The notes under the pieces were generated by a model. It did not search any database and was not told the origin of the DNA. It was given only the letters and a program-made list of their open reading frames with translations. The position numbers and the translations under genes were made by a program. Below are positions 16,601-24,401 of a DNA stretch of 40,314 bases, piece after piece. This DNA is from an uncultured Alistipes sp. (GTDB taxonomy: Bacteria; Bacteroidota; Bacteroidia; Bacteroidales; Rikenellaceae). Location of the stretch: positions 1 through 40,314 of the forward strand of contig CALUNG010000017.1 of the NCBI GenBank assembly GCA_944321955.1. The letters are read 5' to 3'. Positions within the stretch are counted from its first letter, which is position 1; every line of letters begins with the position of its first letter.

Positions 16601-17939
16601 CAACGGCGTGCACTTCCCGACATGGACCGCCTCGAACCTGAGACGCCTCTACGCGAAGTACTTCCCCGAAGGATTCGACGGCCACGTATACAACATACCC
16701 GAGTGGCAGAAGGTATACAACATCTCCGACGACGAACTGTGGCTCGAGCGCATGTTCCTCAAGAACAAGCTCATAAAGATGATCCGCAGGCGTTACAGCG
16801 ACCCCACGCAGGTACAGCTCGAATCGCCGCGCCAGATGGTGCAGATCTCCGAAGGCATCAAGCCCGACGTGCTGACCATCGGTTTCGCCCGCCGGTTCGC
16901 GACCTACAAGCGTGCTTATCTGCTCTTCACCAATCTCGAGCGCCTCTCGGCCATCGTCAACAACAAGGAGCACCCCGTACAGTTCATCTTCGCCGGAAAG
17001 GCGCACCCCAACGACAAACCGGGTCAGGATCTGATCAAGCGCATAGTCGAGGTGGCTGCCAAACCGGAGTTCGTCGGCAAGATCATCTTCCTGCAGAACT
17101 ACGACATGGAGCTTGCCCGCCGCATGGTTCAGGGCGTAGACGTATGGCTCAACACGCCTACCCGTCCGCTCGAGGCTTCGGGTACGTCGGGCGAAAAGTG
17201 CGTGATGAACGGCGTACTGCAGTTCTCGGTACTCGACGGCTGGTGGGTCGAGGGATACAAGGAGGGTGCCGGCTGGGCACTGCCCATGAAGCGCACCTTC
17301 ACGGACCAGAGCTATCAGGACGAACTCGACGCCGAGATGATCTACAACACCATCGAGGAGGAGATCGTTCCCAAGTACTACAACCGCGGTTCGGACGGCA
17401 TACCCCACGAGTGGGTGGCATCCATCAAGAAGTGTATCGCCGACATAGCATCGCACTTTACGACCAACCGCATGCTCATCGACTACGAAGACCGTTTCTA
17501 CAACAAACTGACGGCACGCAAGAAGGAACTCGTGGCCGACAACTACATGCAGGCCCGCGAGATCGCCGCTTGGAAACGCAAGGTTTCGGCCGCATGGAAC
17601 AACGTGAAACTCGTGGACGTCAAACGTGCCTGCATCGATACCGAGGCCATCATGGTCGGCGAGCCGTACCACTTCGAGGTTACGCTCGACATAGCCAACC
17701 TCCAGCCCAAGGACATAGGCGTGGAGCTCGTCGTGGCAAAACAGCTCGAATACGGCCAAAGCACCCATGTGGACACTTCGGTCGAACTGCAGGTCAGCAA
17801 GGCCGTCGGCAGTCTGGTAACATACACGCTCGACTATGTGCCGGAACGTACGGGAATGTTCGACGTGGCACTGCGAATCTTCCCCAAGAATCCGAAGCTG
17901 CCGCACAGAATGGACTTCGCTCTGGTAAAATGGGCATAA
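13689..17939 (+). CDS. Glycogen synthase (GT3 type) fused to alpha-glucan phosphorylase
   Basis: One 1416-aa frame carries two enzymes with opposite roles. Residues 1 to about 550 resemble the GT3 (eukaryotic-type, UDP-glucose) glycogen synthase: LFEVSWEVCNKVGGIHTVI, HFHEWM, TTHATVIGR, TPNGF, and the C-terminal sugar-nucleotide segment YYEPWGYTPLES. After a linker rich in polar residues, residues from about 585 form an alpha-glucan phosphorylase of the short DUF3417-GT35 type: LEELSRNLWWSWNP, AYFSMEYGLH, YSGGLGILAGDYLKEASD, NEGHAAF, and FATYKRAYLLF. The PLP-lysine segment EASGTSGEKCVMNGV contains Lys1170. Both active sites look intact, and no stop or frameshift is visible at the junction. A terminator follows, so it forms its own transcript ahead of the debranching/GT4/GH57 genes. 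Confidence 0.92.
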   Translation: MNNTKFTPDYLFEVSWEVCNKVGGIHTVIASKAKTTCKKFGDHYIVIGPDFAGEAASSEFEEDANMLKQWRQALYDDGVRVRIGRWKIEGSPIAILADFTSLFSQKDEILKRLWESYHVDSISGQWDYVEPVLFGRIAGIIIESFAETFCSSTDKVAAHFHEWMTASGGLYLRENAPYIATIFTTHATVIGRCIAGNRLPLYNNLTKFNADELAHQFNVTAKHSIEKTAANYHDAFLTVSDITANECKYLLGHEVDGITPNGFENDFVWKGKEYDDKRNEARRTLIDVAEACLGCKFGKEPLIIGTSGRYEFRNKGIDIFLEALKQLESSGNLDREILVYLMIPAGITGARLDLQAHLADNSKPIDPAQYKYTTHTLENATWDQISQTINGSVLDNPASKVKVVFVPTYLNGNDGIFNKSYYELLVGMDLTVFASYYEPWGYTPLESIAFSIPTVTSSLAGFGVWIKKFGYNKGITVIDRNDFNDKDAIAAIADKILDFSRLTEEEVKKARKEALEASKHALWSNLFENYENAYSQAVENSITRTNRAILEDGGSSNEQINFVRQQLISEQPTWQRMMVEKSLPACLHPLEELSRNLWWSWNPGGRDLFEYADKDLWVEVDRNPIVLLDKLSVDRIKELEQDATFLNMLDSVYNNYKAYMSEKPDPKSARIAYFSMEYGLHSSLKIYSGGLGILAGDYLKEASDKNIPMVAVGLLYRYGYFTQRLSAQGAQEVEYEAQNFFKLPISPVRDNDGNWVTVQVAFPGRTLSARVWKCQVGRTDLFLLDADYEANLAEDRQVTHHLYGGDWENRLKQELLLGIGGIRALVKMGIEQDVYHCNEGHAAFIGLERIANLIERQNLSFSEALEVVRSSSLFTTHTPVPAGHDAFPESMIRQYMSHFPDVLKITWEQFINLGKTNPNDPNQKFSMSVLACNLSQEVNGVSWLHGEVSKEILGNIWPGYFKNELHISYVTNGVHFPTWTASNLRRLYAKYFPEGFDGHVYNIPEWQKVYNISDDELWLERMFLKNKLIKMIRRRYSDPTQVQLESPRQMVQISEGIKPDVLTIGFARRFATYKRAYLLFTNLERLSAIVNNKEHPVQFIFAGKAHPNDKPGQDLIKRIVEVAAKPEFVGKIIFLQNYDMELARRMVQGVDVWLNTPTRPLEASGTSGEKCVMNGVLQFSVLDGWWVEGYKEGAGWALPMKRTFTDQSYQDELDAEMIYNTIEEEIVPKYYNRGSDGIPHEWVASIKKCIADIASHFTTNRMLIDYEDRFYNKLTARKKELVADNYMQAREIAAWKRKVSAAWNNVKLVDVKRACIDTEAIMVGEPYHFEVTLDIANLQPKDIGVELVVAKQLEYGQSTHVDTSVELQVSKAVGSLVTYTLDYVPERTGMFDVALRIFPKNPKLPHRMDFALVKWA

Positions 17940-17950
17940 CCGGATAAAAA

Positions 17951-17987
17951 AAATCGGCATCGCATGTTGGAGCATGCCGATTTTTTT
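17951..17987 (+). terminator. Terminator between the synthase-phosphorylase and debranching genes
   Basis: AAATCGGCAT (17951-17960) pairs with ATGCCGATTT (17974-17983), followed by seven T. It lies only about 40 bp before the next start codon. No good promoter is visible in between, so read-through could feed the downstream genes. Confidence 0.8.
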
Positions 17988-18027
17988 ATTAATTTCACAA
18001 ACGGACAACACTAAAATTCAATATCAT

Positions 18028-20277
18028 ATGTCAGCATTAACATTCGACAAAGGCGAGCTCGGCAACCTCGAATATTCGCTTCAGCGCGAAATGTTGGCGA
18101 CAGACCGCCGTGGCGGGTACATGAGCACCACAATCGTCTGTTGCAATACGCGGAAATACCACGGTTTGATGGTAGCGCCGATAGACGACAGCGACAGGAC
18201 ATACGTTCTGCTGTCTTCGCTCGATGAGACGATCGTGCAGCACGACCAGTCGTTCAATCTGGCGCTGCACCGCTACAGGGGGATATACGAACCGCGCGGG
18301 CACAAGTATATCACCGACTTCAGCTACACGCCATGCCCCACGATAACCTATCGTGTCGGCGGCGTGATACTTCGCAAGGAACTGCTGTGGATACACAAGC
18401 GCACACAGCTGATGATACGCTACACGCTTGTCGACGCACATTCCGACACCACGATCAGACTGCGTCCTTTCTTCGCGTTCCGCGACAAGCATGCCCTGAC
18501 CCATGCAAACATGGAGGCCGACGGACGTTCGTATCCGGTGCCCCACGGAGTAAAGTGCAGACTCTACGACGGATTTCCGTGGCTCTACCTGCAGACCGAC
18601 CGCGAAGATGCCGAGTTCATACCGGCACCCGACTGGTACTACGACTTCGAATACCAGCAGGAGCTCAAACGCGGCTATGAAGGCCATGAAGACCTGCTTA
18701 CCACGGGCTACTTCGAACTCAAGATCAGGAAGGGCGAAAGCGTCATCTTCTCGGCCTCGACGCAGGAGATGCCCTCGTGCGAGAGCATACGCGAATTCTA
18801 CGCCACATCTATAGCACGCCGTACACACAAGATCGACTTCATCAGCTGCCTGCAGCACTCTGCCCGTCAGTTCGTGGTACGCCGTGCCGACGGCCGCACC
18901 GAGATGATCGCCGGTTATCCGTGGCTCGGCGTCGACGGCCGCACCACATTCATCGCCCTGCCGGGCATCACGCTCGAACAGGGCTACAAGGAGGATTGCA
19001 TGGACATTCTCGACTCGATGGTACGCACGATGCGCAACGGCGATTTCGCCGGTTCGGCATCGGCCTACAACGAAGCCGACGCTCCGCTGTGGTTCTTCTG
19101 GACGCTGCAGAACCTCGAAAAGCATATCGGCGCCGCAGAGTTATGGAAACGTTACGGCGAGGCCATGAAATCGATTCTCGAGGCCTACAAACGCGGCATA
19201 GGCGGACGCGTATGCCTGCATGAGAACGGTCTGGTATGGGCCGCCGCCGAAAACGAAGCCCTCACCTGGATGGATACGAAGGTCGACGGCAAGCCCGTTA
19301 CTCCGCGTTCGGGATATGCGGTCGAGATCAACGCACTGTGGTACAATGCCGTTTGCTACACGCTGGCACTGGCCGCAAAGTGCGGCGACAAGAAGTTCGT
19401 AAAGGAGTGGAAGGAGATGCCCGACAAGACCAGGACCGCATTCCTCGAGAAGTTCTGGTACGCCGAAGAGGGATACCTCGCCGACTGCGTGGACTACGAA
19501 AAGACCGACCACTCGATACGTCCAAACATGATGATCGCCTGCGGCCTCGACTACACGATGCTCAACGACGAGCAGATGGTCGACGTGGTGATGACCGTGC
19601 GCCAGCACCTGCTCACACCGCGAGGATTGCGTACGCTCTCTCCCCGCAATCCGCTCTACGACTCGACGGCCGACGACAGCCAGCGCTCGCAGGATCTTGC
19701 ACGCATGAACGGCGCCGTATGGGTATGGCCCCTGATCTTCTACGTAAGCAACGGTTTCCACATGCTCGGCAAGGAGTTCACGGCACAGGCTCGCGAGATC
19801 GCAGACGCCTTCAACGAGGATATTCAGACCTGCTGCATAGGCTCGCTTTCGGAGTACTATGATGCCGATCCTCCGTACGGACCGCGCGGAGCCACGTCGT
19901 CGGCACTGAGCGTCGGCGCCCTGCTCCAGATCATCGACATGATCGACGCGCACACCGACGGCAAAGGGACGAAGAAGGCGGTCAAGAAGGCCGCAGCAAC
20001 CGCCAAGAGTGCCGTAAAGGCCGTTGAAGCGACAACCGGAAAGGCTGTGAAGAAGGTCGAAACGACGGCCAAAAAAGCAGTCAAAAAGGTCGAAACCGCA
20101 GCGGAAAAGAGCGTAAAGAAGGCTGAAGCAACAGCCGAAAAGGTCGTAGAAAAGGCCGGAGCGATTGCCAAAAGCACCGCAGGCAAGGCAGCAGCAAAGA
20201 GTACGGCCAAAGCCGCTGCCCAAAAGACGTCGTCCAAAGCGACCGCAACCAAGAAGAACAACAATAAAAAACAATAA
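18028..20277 (+). CDS. Glycogen debranching enzyme with histone-H1-like Lys/Ala C-terminal tail
   Basis: The product is 749 aa. Residues 1 to about 250 match the bacterial GDE N-terminal domain (EMLATDRRGGYMSTTIVCCNTRKYHGLM). Residues from about 290 to 645 match the amylo-alpha-1,6-glucosidase domain (six-hairpin fold), with PWLGVDGRTTFIALPG, NEADAPLWFFW, TWMDTKVDGKPVTPRSGYAVEINALWYN (metal/active-site region) and RMNGAVWVWP. The enzyme should remove alpha-1,6 branches from glycogen. Residues 646-749 are an unrelated low-complexity tail made almost only of Lys, Ala, Thr, Val, Glu and Ser, with repeated KKAVKKVE-like units, and end KKNNNKKQ. The ATG at 18028 is chosen; an upstream in-frame Met at 17974 lies inside the preceding terminator. 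The gene is followed after five bases by the GT4 gene. Confidence 0.92.
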   Translation: MSALTFDKGELGNLEYSLQREMLATDRRGGYMSTTIVCCNTRKYHGLMVAPIDDSDRTYVLLSSLDETIVQHDQSFNLALHRYRGIYEPRGHKYITDFSYTPCPTITYRVGGVILRKELLWIHKRTQLMIRYTLVDAHSDTTIRLRPFFAFRDKHALTHANMEADGRSYPVPHGVKCRLYDGFPWLYLQTDREDAEFIPAPDWYYDFEYQQELKRGYEGHEDLLTTGYFELKIRKGESVIFSASTQEMPSCESIREFYATSIARRTHKIDFISCLQHSARQFVVRRADGRTEMIAGYPWLGVDGRTTFIALPGITLEQGYKEDCMDILDSMVRTMRNGDFAGSASAYNEADAPLWFFWTLQNLEKHIGAAELWKRYGEAMKSILEAYKRGIGGRVCLHENGLVWAAAENEALTWMDTKVDGKPVTPRSGYAVEINALWYNAVCYTLALAAKCGDKKFVKEWKEMPDKTRTAFLEKFWYAEEGYLADCVDYEKTDHSIRPNMMIACGLDYTMLNDEQMVDVVMTVRQHLLTPRGLRTLSPRNPLYDSTADDSQRSQDLARMNGAVWVWPLIFYVSNGFHMLGKEFTAQAREIADAFNEDIQTCCIGSLSEYYDADPPYGPRGATSSALSVGALLQIIDMIDAHTDGKGTKKAVKKAAATAKSAVKAVEATTGKAVKKVETTAKKAVKKVETAAEKSVKKAEATAEKVVEKAGAIAKSTAGKAAAKSTAKAAAQKTSSKATATKKNNNKKQ
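19963..20274 (+). repeat. Lys/Ala-rich H1-like repeat tail within the debranching enzyme
   Basis: This is about 104 codons of degenerate repeats with K-K-A-V-K-K-V-E-x-x-A units, like bacterial histone-H1-like and AlgP-type tails. It is strongly basic with a net alternation of Lys and Glu. Confidence 0.85.
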
Positions 20278-20282
20278 GAGTC

Positions 20283-21599
20283 ATGAGAGTTTTAATGTTC
20301 GGCTGGGAATTTCCTCCGCACATAGCCGGAGGTCTCGGAACAGCATGCTACGGCATGACGCGCGGACTGGCCCGCAACGGAGTCGACGTAACGTTCGTTA
20401 TGCCGCACGCTTCGGGCGACGAGGACCAGCGTTTCGTGCATGTGGTCAATGCCAGCGACATAGAGGCCGTCTACGGCAAGGTGGACGGCGGCATGGACGA
20501 TATCATGGACAAGATATCGTTCATCCACATCGACTCCAACATGGTACCCTATATCTCACCCGAAGAGTACCGCGAATATCACGACGAGTTCGTGAAGAGC
20601 GGCAAGAAGGTCTGGGAGACGAAGGATATATGGAGCCAGCGATACACCTTCTCGGGCAAATACGGCGCCAACCTCATGGAGGAGGTAGCCCGTTATGCCA
20701 TCGTGGCGGCACAGGTCGCCAGAGAACTCGAGGGTCAGTTCGACGTGATACACGCCCACGACTGGCTCACCTACTTTGCCGGCATAGCCGCAAAGCGGGT
20801 GTCGGGCAAACCTCTGGTCGTACACATGCACGCCACGGAGTACGACCGCAGCGGCGAGAACATCAACACGCAGACCTACGCCATCGAACGTGCGGGCATG
20901 CAGGCCGCCGACAAGGTCATAGCCGTATCGAACCTCACGCGCCGCACCATCATCGAGAAATACGGCATTCCGGCCGACAAGGTGGTCACGGTACACAACG
21001 CCGTGCGCTTCGCCGAAGGCGACGACTCGGCACCCGAAGAGCGCGGCGTGAAGGACAAGATCGTGACGTTCCTGGGCCGAATAACCTATCAGAAGGGCCC
21101 CGACTACTTCGTCGAGGCCGCCGCAAAGGTGCTCAAACGCGTTCCCAACGTACGTTTCGTAATGGCCGGTTCGGGCGACATGATGAATCATGTCATCCGT
21201 CGCGTGGCCCGTCTGGGCATCGCCGACCGTTTCCACTTCACGGGATTCCTGCGCGGTGAGGACGTACACAAGATGTTCCGCCTGTCGGACGTCTACATCA
21301 TGCCGTCGGTATCCGAGCCGTTCGGAATATCGCCCCTCGAGGCGATGCGTTCGAACGTGCCGGTGATCATATCGAAACAGAGCGGCGTGGCCGAAGTGCT
21401 CGACTATGCCATCAAGGTAGACTACTGGGATGTCGACGCAATGGCCGACGCAATATATGGACTGATAACATATCCAGCACTGTCGCACATGTTCGCGAAG
21501 AAGGGTCTCGAAGAGGTAACGGGACTCAAGTGGAACAACGCGGCCGCCAAGATCAAGGCGATATATCAGGAGGTTATCGACAAAAATCAGAACAACTAA
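20283..21599 (+). CDS. GT4-family glycosyltransferase, glycogen/starch-synthase-like
   Basis: This is a 438-aa GT-B fold transferase. The N-terminus MRVLMFGWEFPPHIAGGLGTACYGM carries the KxGGL-like acceptor loop (here AGGLG). Further motifs are VIHAHDWLT, HMHATEYDRSGENIN, the donor-domain start VTFLGRITYQKGPDYFVEA, and the EX7E-type SEPFGISPLEAM (about residues 343-354). GT4 members of this kind include alpha-glucan synthases and sucrose-synthase-like enzymes. The glycogen neighbourhood suggests glucan elongation, but donor and acceptor are inference. The start codon lies five bases after the debranching enzyme stop and the GH57 gene follows 14 bases later, so the three form an operon. Confidence 0.88.
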   Translation: MRVLMFGWEFPPHIAGGLGTACYGMTRGLARNGVDVTFVMPHASGDEDQRFVHVVNASDIEAVYGKVDGGMDDIMDKISFIHIDSNMVPYISPEEYREYHDEFVKSGKKVWETKDIWSQRYTFSGKYGANLMEEVARYAIVAAQVARELEGQFDVIHAHDWLTYFAGIAAKRVSGKPLVVHMHATEYDRSGENINTQTYAIERAGMQAADKVIAVSNLTRRTIIEKYGIPADKVVTVHNAVRFAEGDDSAPEERGVKDKIVTFLGRITYQKGPDYFVEAAAKVLKRVPNVRFVMAGSGDMMNHVIRRVARLGIADRFHFTGFLRGEDVHKMFRLSDVYIMPSVSEPFGISPLEAMRSNVPVIISKQSGVAEVLDYAIKVDYWDVDAMADAIYGLITYPALSHMFAKKGLEEVTGLKWNNAAAKIKAIYQEVIDKNQNN

Positions 21600-21613
21600 A
21601 ACGCTCACCGAAT

Positions 21614-22831
21614 ATGAAGACAATTTGTTTATATTTTCAGGTACATCAACCATGGAGACTGAAGACCTACAGGTTCTTCAACATGGGTAAAGACCACAAC
21701 TACCTCGACGACCTGACCAATCGCGCCATCATGCAGAAGGTAGCTCGTCAGTGCTATCTGCCGATGAACGCACTGCTGCTCAAGCTGATAAAGGAGAACA
21801 AGGGCAAGTTCCGCTGCTCGTTCTCGCTGACGGGCACCGTCGTCGAGCAGTTCAAGGCATACGCTCCCGAGGTTCTCAACTCGTTCAAGGCTCTGGCCGA
21901 CACGGGTTGCGTCGAGTTCCTCGCCGAGACCTATTCGCACTCGCTGGCTTCGCTGGCATCGAAGGACGACTTCGTGGAGCAGGTAAAACTCCACACCGCA
22001 ATGATAAAGAAGGAGTTCGGACAGAAGCCTACGGCTTTCCGCAACACCGAGCTCATCTACTCGGACGATATCGGCGCAATGGTTGCCGACATGGGATTCA
22101 AGGTGATGCTCGCCGAGGGCGCCAAGCACGTGCTGGGATGGAAATCGCCCGACTTCGTCTACACCAACGCCATCGACCAGAAGCTGCGCCTGCTGCTGCG
22201 CAACTACAAGCTCTCGGACGACATAGCCTTCCGTTTCTCGAACCAGAGCTGGAACGAATACCCGCTTACGGCCGACAAGTACGCTTCATGGCTCGAGGGT
22301 GAAACCGGCGAGGTCATAAACCTCTTCATGGATTACGAGACATTCGGCGAACACCAGAAGGCCAGCACCGGCATTCTCGACTTCATGAAGGCGCTGCCGA
22401 AAGCCATCCTCAAGAGCGGAGACATGGAGTTCGCAACCGTATCGGAGACAGCCGAGAAGCACCAGCCCATCGCCGTCCTCCACTGTCCGCACGTGATGTC
22501 GTGGGCCGACGAGGAGCGCGACATTACCGCATGGCTGGGCAACGAGCTGCAGAACGAAGCCTTCACGAAGCTCTATGCTCTCAAGGACAAGATCAAGGCT
22601 TTGAAGAACAAGGATTTCGACTACGTATGGAACTTCATGCAGACGTCGGACCACTTCTACTACATGGCCACGAAATGGCTCTCCGACGGAGACGTGCACT
22701 CCTACTTCAACCCCTACGGCTCGTCGTACGAGGCATTCATCAACTACATGAATGTACTTTCAGACTTCGAGATCGAGGTTGACAAGGCGCTCGCGGCCAA
22801 GAAGAGCCGCAAGAAGGTCAAGACAGCCTGA
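21614..22831 (+). CDS. Glycoside hydrolase family 57 alpha-glucan enzyme
   Basis: This 405-aa protein is a GH57 (alpha-amylase / 4-alpha-glucanotransferase / branching-enzyme group). The family's conserved regions are readable: YFQVHQPWRL near the N-terminus (His of region 1), the nucleophile segment AFRNTELIYSDD with Glu near residue 146, and the acid/base segment LFMDYETFGEH with Asp near residue 240. Others are CPHVMSWADEERD and QTSDHFYYM. It has no signal peptide, so it acts in the cytoplasm on glycogen. No separate GH13 branching enzyme is seen in this block, so it might supply branching or amylase activity, but the sequence alone does not decide. It ends with a Lys-rich KKSRKKVKTA. Confidence 0.9.
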   Translation: MKTICLYFQVHQPWRLKTYRFFNMGKDHNYLDDLTNRAIMQKVARQCYLPMNALLLKLIKENKGKFRCSFSLTGTVVEQFKAYAPEVLNSFKALADTGCVEFLAETYSHSLASLASKDDFVEQVKLHTAMIKKEFGQKPTAFRNTELIYSDDIGAMVADMGFKVMLAEGAKHVLGWKSPDFVYTNAIDQKLRLLLRNYKLSDDIAFRFSNQSWNEYPLTADKYASWLEGETGEVINLFMDYETFGEHQKASTGILDFMKALPKAILKSGDMEFATVSETAEKHQPIAVLHCPHVMSWADEERDITAWLGNELQNEAFTKLYALKDKIKALKNKDFDYVWNFMQTSDHFYYMATKWLSDGDVHSYFNPYGSSYEAFINYMNVLSDFEIEVDKALAAKKSRKKVKTA

Positions 22832-23119
22832 CATATCGACATTGCCGCAAGACGGCAGGTCTGTAGCAGCCGGTTGACTTCTGAGGGGGGGGGAAAACGA
22901 CCCGAACCGGAAGGAGCCAATCAAAAGGGAAGACCCGACAAAGAGTCGAACCGATTGCTGCAAAGATCCGGTCGACCGGCATACGAAAAAGCGATACCGC
23001 AAATGGTGTCGCTTTTTTTTGCAACAGCCGCATGGCATTGCCACCACATGATTTTCGAGCCTGAACCGCCCAGAATCGAGCGACAACAGTTCCGGGAAAC
23101 AATATCATGACAAACAAGA
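22832..23119. other. Intergenic region after the GH57 gene
   Basis: There is no gene. It holds a small hairpin TGCCG-CAAGA-CGGCA (22843-22857), a run of nine G (22885-22893), and the GH57 operon terminator (22986-23020). The remaining sequence to 23119 shows nothing recognisable. Confidence 0.5.
22986..23020 (+). terminator. Terminator of the debranching-GT4-GH57 operon
   Basis: AAAAAGCGATACC pairs with GGTGTCGCTTTTT (one G-T pair), followed by a run of T. Confidence 0.88.
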
Positions 23120-23159
23120 AGCAGCCCGTCATTGACAAGTAAATCAATGACGGGCTGCT
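23120..23159 (-). terminator. Hairpin terminator of the pyrH-tlpA-frr-DUF3575 operon
   Basis: A perfect 16-bp stem (AGCAGCCCGTCATTGA with TCAATGACGGGCTGCT) lies just beyond the DUF3575 stop. On the minus strand it is followed by TCTTGTTTGT. Confidence 0.8.
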
Positions 23160-23181
23160 GTTGATTGATGATGGGTTCTCG

Positions 23182-23820
23182 CTATTTACCGGCAGTTTTC
23201 GGCTTGAATATAAGGTAGCCGATCGATAGTCCCACCTTGTTGGGATACCACTCCGACGAGCCGTTGAAGGGATCGGGCGACGGCGGCTGCTTCCAGTCGG
23301 GACGATGCGGGTACATTTCAATGACGCCGTCGAGCGAATAGCCGTTGTACATGCTCGTCATGTACGAATAGCCGAAAAAGGCGTCGAGCACCCACCGCTC
23401 CTTGAAGATGTACTCATATCCCACACACAAGCCGAACATGAAGCCGTATCCCTTGCTGTAACGGTTCTCGAGTATGATGCGTCCTTTACTGAGTTCGGGT
23501 TTCGACATCCTGAAGGCCATCATGCCGACATTGCCGCCGAAGTAGAAACCGCGGTTATGCTGCTTGATATAGTAGCGGTACTCGTTCATGAAGATACCGA
23601 AGTGCATGGGATGCCCGTTCGCTATCGACTGCCACGGCGAGTAGACGAACTCGGTCTGGAAGGTCGAATGGTTCGACAGACGGAACTCCACCTGAGGGTT
23701 TATCACACCGACGCAGGCATATAGCGCATTGATCTTGGCATAGATCTGCGCATCTACGTGTCCTGTGGTGCAAAACGCCATGACACAGGCCGCCACGGCC
23801 ACCGTCACAAACCTTTTCAT
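23182..23820 (-). CDS. DUF3575 outer-membrane beta-barrel-like protein
   Basis: The product is 212 aa with a signal peptide (MKRFVTVAVAACVMAFCTTGHVDA, cleavage expected after VDA). The mature part has alternating aromatic/polar strands typical of DUF3575 proteins: AKINALYACVGVINPQVEFRLS, QTEFVYSPW, FGIFMNEYRYYIKQHNRGFYFGGNVG, YEYIFKERWVLDAFFGYSY, and a terminal VGLSIGYLIFK. Family members are predicted small outer-membrane barrels of unknown function, common in Bacteroidetes. It is the last gene of the pyrH operon, 21 bp after frr. Confidence 0.82.
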   Translation of the reverse strand: MKRFVTVAVAACVMAFCTTGHVDAQIYAKINALYACVGVINPQVEFRLSNHSTFQTEFVYSPWQSIANGHPMHFGIFMNEYRYYIKQHNRGFYFGGNVGMMAFRMSKPELSKGRIILENRYSKGYGFMFGLCVGYEYIFKERWVLDAFFGYSYMTSMYNGYSLDGVIEMYPHRPDWKQPPSPDPFNGSSEWYPNKVGLSIGYLIFKPKTAGK

Positions 23821-23841
23821 CAGTCTTCCGGGATCGAGAAC

Positions 23842-24399
23842 CTATACGGTCATTATCTCCTTCTCCTTGCGTTCGATGACGCCGTCGAGCTGTTTGGAGA
23901 ACTTCTCGAGCAGCTTCTGCGACTGCGTTTCACCGTCCTTCGATTCGTCTTCGGGCATACCCTCCTTCATTGCCTTCTTGAAGGCGTCGACAGCATCGCG
24001 ACGGGCATTGCGCATGCTCACGCGTGCGGTCTCGGCCTCGGCGCGCACCTGCTTTACAAGCTCCTTGCGGCGCTCTTCGGTTACGGGAGGCATCGTCAGA
24101 CGGATCTGCTCGCCGTTGTTCGACGGAGTAAGGCCTATGTTCGAATCGAGAATGGCCTTTTCGATCGTGCGGATCATCTTCTTGTCCCAGGGCTGGATGA
24201 GCACGGTCTTGGCATCGGGAACCAGAACGCTCGCAACGCCCGAAATCGGAGTCTGCGATCCGTAGTAGTCGACGAATACACCGTTCAGTACGGTAGGCGA
24301 CGCCTTGCCGGCGCGAATGTTCAAAAGGGTCTCCTCGAGATAGTCGATGGCTTTCTGCATGCGTGCCGAAGCCTCGTTGAGAATAGTTTTGGAATCCAT
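23842..24399 (-). CDS. frr: Ribosome recycling factor
   Basis: RRF splits post-termination ribosomes together with EF-G. The 185-aa length is standard. Motifs seen: the N-terminal helix ASARMQKAIDYLEETLLNIRAGKASPTVLNGVFVDYYGS split over two helices, LIQPWDKKMIRTIEKAILDSNIGLTPSNNGEQIRLTMPPVTEERRKELVK in its segments, and the C-terminal helix ending KEKEIMTV. It starts two bases after the tlpA-like stop, so it is translated from the same operon as pyrH. Confidence 0.97.
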   Translation of the reverse strand: MDSKTILNEASARMQKAIDYLEETLLNIRAGKASPTVLNGVFVDYYGSQTPISGVASVLVPDAKTVLIQPWDKKMIRTIEKAILDSNIGLTPSNNGEQIRLTMPPVTEERRKELVKQVRAEAETARVSMRNARRDAVDAFKKAMKEGMPEDESKDGETQSQKLLEKFSKQLDGVIERKEKEIMTV

Positions 24400-24401
24400 G
24401 G

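Noticed and set aside
14844-18011. A 1055-codon open frame on the minus strand opposite the synthase-phosphorylase gene
   Set aside because: It is a shadow of the plus-strand gene caused by GC-rich codon bias that avoids stops in this antisense frame. Its translation is rich in Val, Leu, Arg, His and Asp without any domain, and the plus strand has clear enzyme motifs throughout.
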